Source of the DNA: an uncultured Desulfovibrio sp.
GTDB taxonomy: Bacteria; Desulfobacterota; Desulfovibrionia; Desulfovibrionales; Desulfovibrionaceae
Assembly: GCA_900547595.1 (NCBI GenBank)
Contig: URHE01000034.1
Span: 1 to 19,490 of the forward strand
DNA: 19,490 nucleotides
Direction: 5' to 3'
In this document: piece after piece, positions 6,984 to 13,803 of the stretch
Position numbering within the stretch: position 1 is the stretch's first letter
How the letters are laid out: every line of letters starts with the position of its first letter
Made by a program: the position numbers and the translations under genes
Notes under the pieces: model-generated
Databases searched by the model: none
What the model saw: the letters and a program-made list of their open reading frames with translations, nothing else
What the model was told of the DNA's origin: nothing

Positions 6984-7313
6984 ATGATGACCACCGCACC
7001 CGAACTCTACACACTTCAGGTTGCCGACGGGCGGCTGCGCTTTGCGCCGCGCGGGACGGACGCGCCCCTGCCGTCGCCGCTCGCCGTGGTCAGCCGCATG
7101 GGCGATCCCGATCTGCTCCAGTGCGTCGTCCTGCGGCGCGAAGGCGCGCCCGGCGGCGTTTTTCGCCTGGAGGACGCCACCGGCCCGCTCCTGGCCGCCG
7201 TGGCGGAGGACAATCTGGCCCTTGCCCTGGGCATGGGCCATTTCGGCGAACTGGTCGCCAATGCCCGTTACGGCGTGGATGTGTTCGAAAACCTGGAAGG
7301 ATCCGATGCGTGA
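6984..7313 (+). CDS. Uncharacterised 109-residue protein
   Basis: I do not recognise this protein. It is 109 residues long, with no signal peptide, membrane segment or cysteine pair. The sequence alternates short hydrophobic stretches with polar turns (YTLQVADGRLRF, DLLQCVVLRREGA, GVFRLEDA), which suggests a small beta-rich domain followed by a helix around 70-90 (LLAAVAEDNLALALGMGHFGELV). ATG 6984 is preceded by AGGA (6974-6977), and ATG 6987 is an alternative. Its stop overlaps the start of the deacetylase-family gene by 8 nt (ATGCGTGA), so the two are probably translationally coupled. Codon usage matches its neighbours, which supports it as a real gene. Confidence 0.75.
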   Translation: MMTTAPELYTLQVADGRLRFAPRGTDAPLPSPLAVVSRMGDPDLLQCVVLRREGAPGGVFRLEDATGPLLAAVAEDNLALALGMGHFGELVANARYGVDVFENLEGSDA

Positions 7314-8667
7314 ACCGCTGACAGCCGCGCGGACGCTGGGGGTGGTCTTTTTTCCCGCCTTCGACTGGGCCATCTCCCCCACCCATCCGGAGCGGGAGGA
7401 GCGCCTGCTCTACACGCGCGACCAGCTTCAGGAAGAAGGTCTGTTCGACATAGCCGGCATCAGCGAGCACCGGCCGGTATTCGCCAGCCACGCGCAACTG
7501 GAGCGGGCGCAGTTCTGCCTGCCCTCGGCGGAAGCCGTGAGCACGGAATCGCACCTGGCGGCGGCGGGCGGCGCCATCACGGCGGCGCGCCTGGTCATGG
7601 AGGGCAAGACCGACCGGGCCTTCGCCCTGGTGCGGCCTCCGGGGCACCATGCCATGCGCGTGGTCCACGGCAACCGGGGCTTCTGCAATATCAACAACGA
7701 AGCCGTCATGGTGGAGTACCTCCGGGACCACTATCCCCATGCCGACGGACGCCCCCTGCGGGTGGCCATTGTGGACACGGACGTCCACCATGGCGACGGC
7801 AGTCAGGATATTTTCTGGAACGACCCGCACACGCTCTTCATCTCGCTCCATCAGGACGGCCGCACGCTCTACCCCGGCACCGGCTTCCTTCAGGAATGCG
7901 GGGGGCCGGGCGCGCTCGGGCGCACCATCAATATCCCCCTGCCGCCGGAGACCTCGGACGAGGGCTATCTCTACGCCGTGCGCAACGCCGTGCTGCCCAT
8001 GCTGGACGACTTCAGGCCGGACATCGTCATCAACTCCGCCGGGCAGGACAACCACTTCACCGACCCGCTCGCCAACATGCGCCTCTCCGCCCAGGGCTAT
8101 GCGGCCCTGACCACGGCGCTGAATCCGGACATCGCCGTTCTGGAAGGCGGCTACGCCATCCGCGGGGCGCTGCCGTATGTCAATCTGGGCATCTGCCTCG
8201 CCCTGGCGGACATCCCGGCGGCAAAGGAGATCCGCGAGCCGGGCTGGACCCCCGGCGCCATCCGCCAGCGGCCGGAAGTGGGCGAATATATCGCCCGCCT
8301 CTGCGACCAGGTGCTGGACCGCTATTTCCGGCCGCCCGCCACTCCCGCGGAAGGAAAGGAGGAACACGGCTGGTGGACGCGGAAAAAACGCATTTTCTAT
8401 GATACGGACATGCTCAGCGAACACCAGACGGAAAGCTGGCGCCTGTGCGGCGCCTGCTCCGGCCTTGGCCGCATCGAGACGGAATCGGAGCGTGTGCCCC
8501 GCTCCCTCTGCGTGCTCGTGCCGCGCCACGCCTGCCCGGAATGCCGCGCCGAGGGGCCGCGTCTGGCGGAGGCGGCCCGCAGGAGCGGGCGCTATGCCCA
8601 TGTGCGGCTTCTGGACGGCGATGCCGCCGGCGACGACCGTTCCGTGTTCGCCCGGGCAACGTCATAG
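7306..8667 (+). CDS. Histone deacetylase/acetylpolyamine amidohydrolase family protein
   Basis: The 453-residue protein has a zinc-dependent deacetylase domain at about 10-340. Key motifs are RPPGHHA (110-116) with the tandem active-site histidines H114-H115, VDTDVHHGDG (156-165) carrying probable zinc ligands D159 and H161, SAGQDNHFTDPL (244-255) with ligand D248, and LEGGY (279-283) with the catalytic tyrosine position. Bacterial members deacetylate acetylpolyamines, acetoin-type or other acetylamides rather than histones. The neighbouring carboxyspermidine dehydrogenase and decarboxylase genes make a polyamine substrate plausible. A C-terminal extension (about 350-453) holds C381-x2-C384, C402, H408 and C410-x2-C413, a likely zinc-binding knuckle. 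The start at 7306 has GGAAGG 5 nt upstream and overlaps the preceding gene. Confidence 0.9.
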   Translation: MREPLTAARTLGVVFFPAFDWAISPTHPEREERLLYTRDQLQEEGLFDIAGISEHRPVFASHAQLERAQFCLPSAEAVSTESHLAAAGGAITAARLVMEGKTDRAFALVRPPGHHAMRVVHGNRGFCNINNEAVMVEYLRDHYPHADGRPLRVAIVDTDVHHGDGSQDIFWNDPHTLFISLHQDGRTLYPGTGFLQECGGPGALGRTINIPLPPETSDEGYLYAVRNAVLPMLDDFRPDIVINSAGQDNHFTDPLANMRLSAQGYAALTTALNPDIAVLEGGYAIRGALPYVNLGICLALADIPAAKEIREPGWTPGAIRQRPEVGEYIARLCDQVLDRYFRPPATPAEGKEEHGWWTRKKRIFYDTDMLSEHQTESWRLCGACSGLGRIETESERVPRSLCVLVPRHACPECRAEGPRLAEAARRSGRYAHVRLLDGDAAGDDRSVFARATS

Positions 8668-8718
8668 AATATTCCCAGCCGGGCTCACACCCCCAACAGC
8701 GAACACAGCGAGGCAACC

Positions 8719-9927
8719 ATGGCAGACATTCTCATCATCGGCGCGGGCGGCGTGGGCAGCGTCGTGGCCCACAAGTGCGCGCAGGCGGCGCGGGAAACCG
8801 GCGTTTTCGGCAGGATCACGCTTGCCAGCCGCACGCTCTCCCGCTGCGAGGCCGTTGCCGCCAGCGTGCGCGAGCGGCTTGGCGTGGAAATCGCCACGGC
8901 CCGCGTGGACGCGGACGATGTGCCCGCCCTCTGCGCCCTCATGCGCGAGGTCAGGCCGGAGATCGTCTGCAATATCGCCCTGCCCTATCAGGACCTGCAC
9001 ATCATGGAAGCCTGTCTGGAGTGCGGGGCGCATTATATGGATACCGCCAACTACGAGCCGCCGGACACGGCGAAATTCGAGTACAAATGGCAGTGGGCCT
9101 ACAGGGAGCGCTTCCGCGAGGCCGGGCTCACGGCCCTGCTCGGTTCGGGCTTTGACCCCGGCGTGACCAACGTGTTCGCGGCCTGGGCGCTCAAGCATGA
9201 ACTGGACGAGGTCCATGTGCTCGACATCATCGACTGCAATGCGGGCAGCCACGGCCAGGCCTTCGCCACCAATTTCAATCCGGAGATCAACATCCGCGAG
9301 GTCACGGCCCGGGGCCGCTACTGGGAACATGGCGAATGGGTGGAGACCGACCCGCTCTCCTGGTCCATGGACTACGACTTTCCGGACGGCATCGGCAGGA
9401 AGAAGTGCTACCTCATGTACCACGAGGAGCTGGAATCCCTGGTGCGCAACCTGCGCGGCATCCGCCGGGCGCGCTTCTGGATGACCTTTTCCGAAAGCTA
9501 TCTCAACCATCTTGAGGTGCTCGGCAACGTGGGCATGACCCGCATCGACCCGGTGCGCTTCCACGGGCAGGACATCGTGCCCATCCAGTTCCTGGCGGCG
9601 CTTTTGCCCGACCCGGCCTCCCTGGGGCCGCTGACCACGGGCCGCACCTGCATCGGCGACGTGCTCCGGGGCACGCGGAACGGCAGCCCCAGGGGCGTTT
9701 ACGTCTACAATATCTGCGACCACGGCGCCTGCTTCCGCGAAGTGGGCTCCCAGGCCATCTCCTACACCACGGGCGTTCCGGCCATGATCGGCACCAAGCT
9801 GATCGCCGAAGGGCTGTGGCGCAGGCCGGGCGTCTGGAACATGGAGGAATTCGATCCCGACCCCTTCATGGCGGATCTCAACCGCTTCGGCCTGCCCTGG
9901 AACTGCGTGGAAGTTCCCGCTTCCTGA
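8719..9927 (+). CDS. Carboxynorspermidine/carboxyspermidine dehydrogenase
   Basis: This 402-residue enzyme belongs to the saccharopine-dehydrogenase-like family. The carboxy(nor)spermidine branch condenses a diamine (putrescine or 1,3-diaminopropane) with L-aspartate 4-semialdehyde using NADPH. The N-terminal Rossmann motif is IIGAGGVGSVVAHK (6-19). Other family features are the NIALPYQDLHIMEACLECG block, the YMDTANYEPP segment, GSGFDPGVTNVFAAWA and, near the end, GVPAMIGTKLIAEG. The start at 8719 has GAGG 5 nt upstream. nspC follows 22 nt after its stop, which identifies this copy as the polyamine enzyme and not a lysine-pathway one. The choice between norspermidine and spermidine precursors cannot be read from the sequence. 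Confidence 0.93.
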   Translation: MADILIIGAGGVGSVVAHKCAQAARETGVFGRITLASRTLSRCEAVAASVRERLGVEIATARVDADDVPALCALMREVRPEIVCNIALPYQDLHIMEACLECGAHYMDTANYEPPDTAKFEYKWQWAYRERFREAGLTALLGSGFDPGVTNVFAAWALKHELDEVHVLDIIDCNAGSHGQAFATNFNPEINIREVTARGRYWEHGEWVETDPLSWSMDYDFPDGIGRKKCYLMYHEELESLVRNLRGIRRARFWMTFSESYLNHLEVLGNVGMTRIDPVRFHGQDIVPIQFLAALLPDPASLGPLTTGRTCIGDVLRGTRNGSPRGVYVYNICDHGACFREVGSQAISYTTGVPAMIGTKLIAEGLWRRPGVWNMEEFDPDPFMADLNRFGLPWNCVEVPAS

Positions 9928-9949
9928 CACGGCGCGCGGGAACGCTCAC

Positions 9950-11188
9950 GTGGACTGCCCCGATCTTCTTCTGGCAGCGGATTCCCCGGCCCCGTCGCCC
10001 TGTTTCGTGCTTGACGAAGCCCGGCTCGCGGCCAACGCCGCCATTCTCGACAGCGTGCAGCGCGCCACGGGCGCGAAGATACTGCTCGCCCTCAAGGGCT
10101 TTGCGGCCTGGGCGGTCTTTCCCCTGCTCTCGCGCGCGCGGGGCGGTCCGCTCTGGGGCGTGTGCGCGAGTTCGGTGGATGAGGCGCGCCTGGGCCGCGA
10201 GGATTTCGGCGGCGAGGTCCACGCCTTCGCCGCCGCATGGAGCGAGGAGGAATTCAGGGAGCTGCTCACGCTCTGTGACCATATCGTTTTCAATTCCGTG
10301 GCGCAGTGGCAACGCTTCCGCCCGCTGGCCGAGGCGGCCAATGCCGGTCCCCGCGCCGCGGCTCCCGTGAGTTTGGGCCTGCGCCTCAATCCCGAGCATT
10401 CGGAAGGGACCGTCCCCCTCTACGACCCCTGCGCGCCCGGTTCGCGCCTGGGTATCCGGCCCGGGCAGCTTGCCCGGCGGATGGCGCCCGCGGACCTGAG
10501 CGGCATTTCCGGGCTGCACTTCCATACACTGTGCGAGCAGGGGGCCGATGCGCTCTCCCGCACGCTGGATGCGGTGGAAGTGCGCTTCGGCCCGTATCTG
10601 ACCGGGCGCCGCTGGCTCAATTTCGGCGGCGGCCACCATATCACCAGGGACGGGTACGACCTGCCCCTCCTGTGCCGCCTGCTCGACCGCTGGCACGCCC
10701 GCTATGGCGCCCAGATATATCTGGAACCCGGCGAGGCCGTGGCCCTGAACGCGGGCTGGCTCACGGCCACGGTGCTGGATGTGGTGGAGGCGGACATGCC
10801 CGTCGCCGTGCTTGACGTTTCCGCCGCCTGCCACATGCCGGACGTGCTGGAAATGCCCTACCGGCCCGAGGTCCTGTATCGCGCGGGCGCGACCCCGCCG
10901 CGCCGGGCCGCCGCCCCCGGCGCCGACGCCTGGACATGCCGGCTGGCGGGCAAATCCTGCCTGGCCGGGGATGTCATCGGCGAATACGCCTTTGCCGCGC
11001 CGCTTGCCGTGGGGCAGCGCCTTGTCTTTGCGGACATGGCCATCTACAGCATGGTCAAGACCACCACCTTCAACGGGCTGCGCCTGCCTTCCATCGGCAT
11101 CTGCCGCGGCGCGGACGCCCCTCCCGGCGAACGGTTCCGCCTCCTGCGCCGTTTCGGCTATGCGGACTTCCGCGAGCGCCTTTCCTGA
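9950..11188 (+). CDS. nspC: Carboxynorspermidine/carboxyspermidine decarboxylase
   Basis: NspC is a PLP enzyme of the alanine-racemase fold that decarboxylates carboxynorspermidine or carboxyspermidine to the free polyamine. In this 412-residue protein the PLP lysine is K49 in LLALKGFAAW. GISGLHFHTLCEQGAD (185-200), LNFGGGHH (223-230), LEPGEA (258-263), CLAGDVIGEYAF (337-348) and YSMVKTTTFNG (366-376) follow in the expected order. It is somewhat longer than usual because of an Ala/Pro/Arg-rich insertion at about 312-328. The start is GTG 9950, with only a weak GGGAA upstream; translation may be coupled to the dehydrogenase gene. No terminator is obvious after it. Confidence 0.93.
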   Translation: MDCPDLLLAADSPAPSPCFVLDEARLAANAAILDSVQRATGAKILLALKGFAAWAVFPLLSRARGGPLWGVCASSVDEARLGREDFGGEVHAFAAAWSEEEFRELLTLCDHIVFNSVAQWQRFRPLAEAANAGPRAAAPVSLGLRLNPEHSEGTVPLYDPCAPGSRLGIRPGQLARRMAPADLSGISGLHFHTLCEQGADALSRTLDAVEVRFGPYLTGRRWLNFGGGHHITRDGYDLPLLCRLLDRWHARYGAQIYLEPGEAVALNAGWLTATVLDVVEADMPVAVLDVSAACHMPDVLEMPYRPEVLYRAGATPPRRAAAPGADAWTCRLAGKSCLAGDVIGEYAFAAPLAVGQRLVFADMAIYSMVKTTTFNGLRLPSIGICRGADAPPGERFRLLRRFGYADFRERLS

Positions 11189-11199
11189 CGGCGTCCGCC

Positions 11200-11228
11200 T
11201 TGACATCACCACGAAAAATTCGGATGAT
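11200..11228 (+). promoter_or_regulatory. Candidate sigma70-type promoter of pyk
   Basis: A perfect TTGACA (11200-11205) is followed after 17 nt by GATGAT (11223-11228), which matches four of six -10 positions. It lies just after the nspC stop, in the 110-nt gap before pyk, and would give a leader of about 65 nt. This suggests pyk starts a new transcription unit. Confidence 0.5.
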
Positions 11229-11257
11229 TTTCCACGTTTCAAACGCGCATATCTGAA

Positions 11258-11279
11258 CCGGCATCCATTTTCATGCCGG
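11258..11279 (+). repeat. Inverted repeat in the pyk leader
   Basis: CCGGCAT (11258-11264) and ATGCCGG (11273-11279) form a perfect 7-bp inverted repeat with an 8-nt spacer. It ends 8 nt before the ribosome-binding GGAG (11288-11291) of pyk. It could be an operator or an RNA hairpin affecting initiation. No protein or ligand can be assigned. Confidence 0.4.
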
Positions 11280-11298
11280 CACACCAGCGGAGAATACC

Positions 11299-12714
11299 AT
11301 GAGAACCAAAATCGTCGCCACCATCGGGCCCGCTTCCAACAGCAAAGAAAAACTCAAGGCCCTGGCCGAGGCCGGCGTCAGCGTATTCCGCCTCAATTTC
11401 TCGCACGGCGGCGCGGCGGATTTCGTCAAGATCATCAACTACATCCGGGAAGTTGAAGCCGAACTCGGCCGCCCCATCACCATCATGCAGGACCTTTCCG
11501 GGCCCAAGATCCGCCTTGGCGTGGTTCCGGAAACCACCATCCAGGTGAACAAGGGCATGCGGCTGCTCCTCGGCCCCAGCGCGCGGCGCGTGGAGGAAAT
11601 GCCCTATCTCCCCTTTGATCACGAGATGATCCTGGAAAGCCTCGAACCGGGCGACCGCATGGTGCTCGCCGACGGCGGCCTCCAGTTCGTGGTGCAGGAG
11701 CGGCGCGGCGACGGGCTCGTCCTTCTGGAGGCAGACAACGACGGCATCGTGACCTCGCGCAAGGGGCTGGCCCTGCCGGGCAAGGCCACCAAGGTGCGCG
11801 CCCTCACGGACAAGGACAAGAAGGATCTCGCCGACGGTCTGGCCCTCGGCGTGGACGCCGTGGCCATTTCCTATGTGCAGACGGCCGACGACGTGCGCGA
11901 GGCCAAGTCGCTCATCGCGGCGTCGGGGCGGCGCGTGCCCGTTGTGGTCAAGCTGGAGCGCCAGAGCGCGGTGGACAACCTCGACGCCATCCTCGCCGAG
12001 ACGGACATCGTCATGGTCGCCCGCGGCGACCTTGGCGTGGAGTGCCCGCTGCCCAAGCTCCCGGCCCTGCAGAAGCACATCATCAGCGCCTGCAACCAGG
12101 CGTCCAAGCCGGTCATCGTGGCCACGCAGATGCTGCTTTCCATGGTCAACAACCCGGCCCCCACCCGCGCCGAAACCACGGACGTGGCCAATGCCGTGCT
12201 GGACGGCGCGGATTGCGTCATGCTTTCCGAAGAGACCGCCATGGGCAACTTCCCGGTGGAGACCGTGCAGTACATGCGCAAGATCACCACCGAGGCGGAA
12301 AAGCTCCTTCTGGACAACCGCAAGCTGGAAGAGCCGGAAAGCGACAAGGGCATCCCGGAATTTCTCGCCTATTCCGCCTGCCTTCTGGCGGACAAGGCCC
12401 ACGCGCAGGCCATCGTTTCGCACAGCCTTTCGGGCGGTTCGGCCCGGCAGGTCTCGGCCCGGCGCCCCCCCCAGCCCATCTACGCGCTCACGCCCGACCC
12501 CTCCACCATCAAGGCGCTCAACTTCGTGTGGGGCGTCACGCCCGTCTTTGTGGACAAGTCGCACATCGGGCAGACGCACCTTGAGCGCGCGGAGGAATTC
12601 ATCAACCGCAGCCAGGATTTCAAGGTCAATGACTGCGCGGTGATCACCGCCGGTCAGCTCAAGGACTCCGCAACGCCCCGCGGCACCAACCTTGTCAAGA
12701 TATACTGGAAGTAG
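11299..12714 (+). CDS. pyk: Pyruvate kinase
   Basis: Pyruvate kinase converts phosphoenolpyruvate and ADP to pyruvate and ATP. The 471-residue length fits bacterial enzymes. The catalytic barrel shows TKIVATIGP (3-11), LNFSHG (32-37), DLSGPKIR (65-72), the catalytic lysine K218 and metal ligand E220 in VKLE, MVARGDLGVE (239-248), ATQM (275-278) and PTRAETTDVANAVLDGAD (288-305). The short B domain sits at about 73-165 and the C-terminal domain at about 345-471. At the potassium site Leu66 and Lys70 replace the Thr and Glu of potassium-dependent enzymes. GGAG precedes ATG 11299 by 7 nt. An HD-GYP gene starts 3 nt after the stop. Confidence 0.97.
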   Translation: MRTKIVATIGPASNSKEKLKALAEAGVSVFRLNFSHGGAADFVKIINYIREVEAELGRPITIMQDLSGPKIRLGVVPETTIQVNKGMRLLLGPSARRVEEMPYLPFDHEMILESLEPGDRMVLADGGLQFVVQERRGDGLVLLEADNDGIVTSRKGLALPGKATKVRALTDKDKKDLADGLALGVDAVAISYVQTADDVREAKSLIAASGRRVPVVVKLERQSAVDNLDAILAETDIVMVARGDLGVECPLPKLPALQKHIISACNQASKPVIVATQMLLSMVNNPAPTRAETTDVANAVLDGADCVMLSEETAMGNFPVETVQYMRKITTEAEKLLLDNRKLEEPESDKGIPEFLAYSACLLADKAHAQAIVSHSLSGGSARQVSARRPPQPIYALTPDPSTIKALNFVWGVTPVFVDKSHIGQTHLERAEEFINRSQDFKVNDCAVITAGQLKDSATPRGTNLVKIYWK

Positions 12715-12717
12715 CGC

Positions 12718-13758
12718 ATGGACGACAAAAACGCCACCGGCGCCGTTCCCGGGGACATCAACGAAGAGTATTACCAGATCAGCGCCGAGATCATGGCGAG
12801 CTTTCCCCGCTATCGGCCCCCGGTCGATCTCTTCGTCTTCCGGGAGGACATCGCGGTGCTCGCGCCCTATTCCCGCAAGGGCACACGCCTCTCCAACGAA
12901 CAGGTGGAAGAGGTGGCGGAGCTTTGCGCCAGGGGCAATATCTTTGTCTCCCGCTCGGACCATCACATCTATTCGCGGCACATCGTCCGGCAGCTCGACC
13001 TCGTCCTTCAGGACCACAACCTCAAGGAAGCGGAGATCGCCAATATCTGCATCCATGCGCTGTATCTGCGCTACGCGGAATTCTACGAGCAGCCGGTCAA
13101 GGCGGTCTTTGACCCGCTCTACCGCGATGTCATGGTGGTCACGGAATATCTCGCCGAGGACCCGCGGCGCATCAACGCCTTCATGCGCCGCCTCTTTCGC
13201 AGGTATGAGCCGGCAAAGCACGCGGTCAACACCCTGGCCGTCGGGCTCTGGCTGTGGCTCCAGAACGCGGGCGACTTCCAGCGCAAAAACCTGGACCGCA
13301 TGGCGCTTGCCCTGTTCGTGCATGACATCGGCATGGGCAAGATGCCGGCCTTCCTCCTGACCAAGAAAGGCCCGCTCAAGCCCGAAGAACGGGAAAAGAT
13401 CCTCCAGCACCCGCTGCTGAGCGTGAAGATCATGCAGAAAATGGAAGTGGTCTTCGACGATCTGCTCCAGATATGTTTTGAACACCACGAGCGGCTGGAC
13501 GGTTCGGGCTATCCGCAGCGGATCAGGGGGGGGCAGATACCCGCGACAGCCGCCCTCGCCGCCGTGGCGGACTCGTTCGCGGCCATGGTCACCGAGCGCT
13601 GCTACGCCCCGGCCAAGGACCCGAAGGAAGCCGCGCGGGAGCTTGCCACGGACCAGCGCTACAATGTCAGCGTGGCCCGCACCCTGCTTGCCGCCTATGC
13701 CAACGACGCCTTCAGCGCCCCGCACGACATGGACGCTTTTGTGGAACAGAAGGACTGA
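12718..13758 (+). CDS. HD-GYP domain phosphodiesterase
   Basis: The 346-residue protein carries a C-terminal HD-GYP domain (about 160-330), the family that hydrolyses cyclic di-GMP or related cyclic dinucleotides. All expected metal ligands can be placed: E164, H168, H202-D203 in VHDIGMGKMP, H231, H256-H257 in HHERLDGSGYP (256-266) and D285 in VADSFAAM. Glu at -4 from the first His is the arrangement described for a tri-metal HD-GYP site. The N-terminal 150 residues (VDLFVFREDIAVLAPYS, GNIFVSRSDHHIYSRHI) are not a receiver, PAS or GAF domain that I recognise, and there is no membrane segment. It starts 3 nt after the pyk stop with GGAAG upstream, so the two are very likely cotranscribed. Confidence 0.9.
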   Translation: MDDKNATGAVPGDINEEYYQISAEIMASFPRYRPPVDLFVFREDIAVLAPYSRKGTRLSNEQVEEVAELCARGNIFVSRSDHHIYSRHIVRQLDLVLQDHNLKEAEIANICIHALYLRYAEFYEQPVKAVFDPLYRDVMVVTEYLAEDPRRINAFMRRLFRRYEPAKHAVNTLAVGLWLWLQNAGDFQRKNLDRMALALFVHDIGMGKMPAFLLTKKGPLKPEEREKILQHPLLSVKIMQKMEVVFDDLLQICFEHHERLDGSGYPQRIRGGQIPATAALAAVADSFAAMVTERCYAPAKDPKEAARELATDQRYNVSVARTLLAAYANDAFSAPHDMDAFVEQKD

Positions 13759-13803
13759 CAGCCGTGCGCCCCGACTGAAATGCCCACTCCGGAGGAGGAA
13801 CCC

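Noticed and set aside
7090..8601. Minus-strand open frame of 503 codons
   Set aside because: It is the shadow of the deacetylase-family gene, which carries all its active-site motifs on the plus strand.
8662..11284. Two minus-strand open frames of 422 and 468 codons (8662-9930 and 9878-11284)
   Set aside because: They are shadows of the dehydrogenase and nspC genes and have no motifs of their own.
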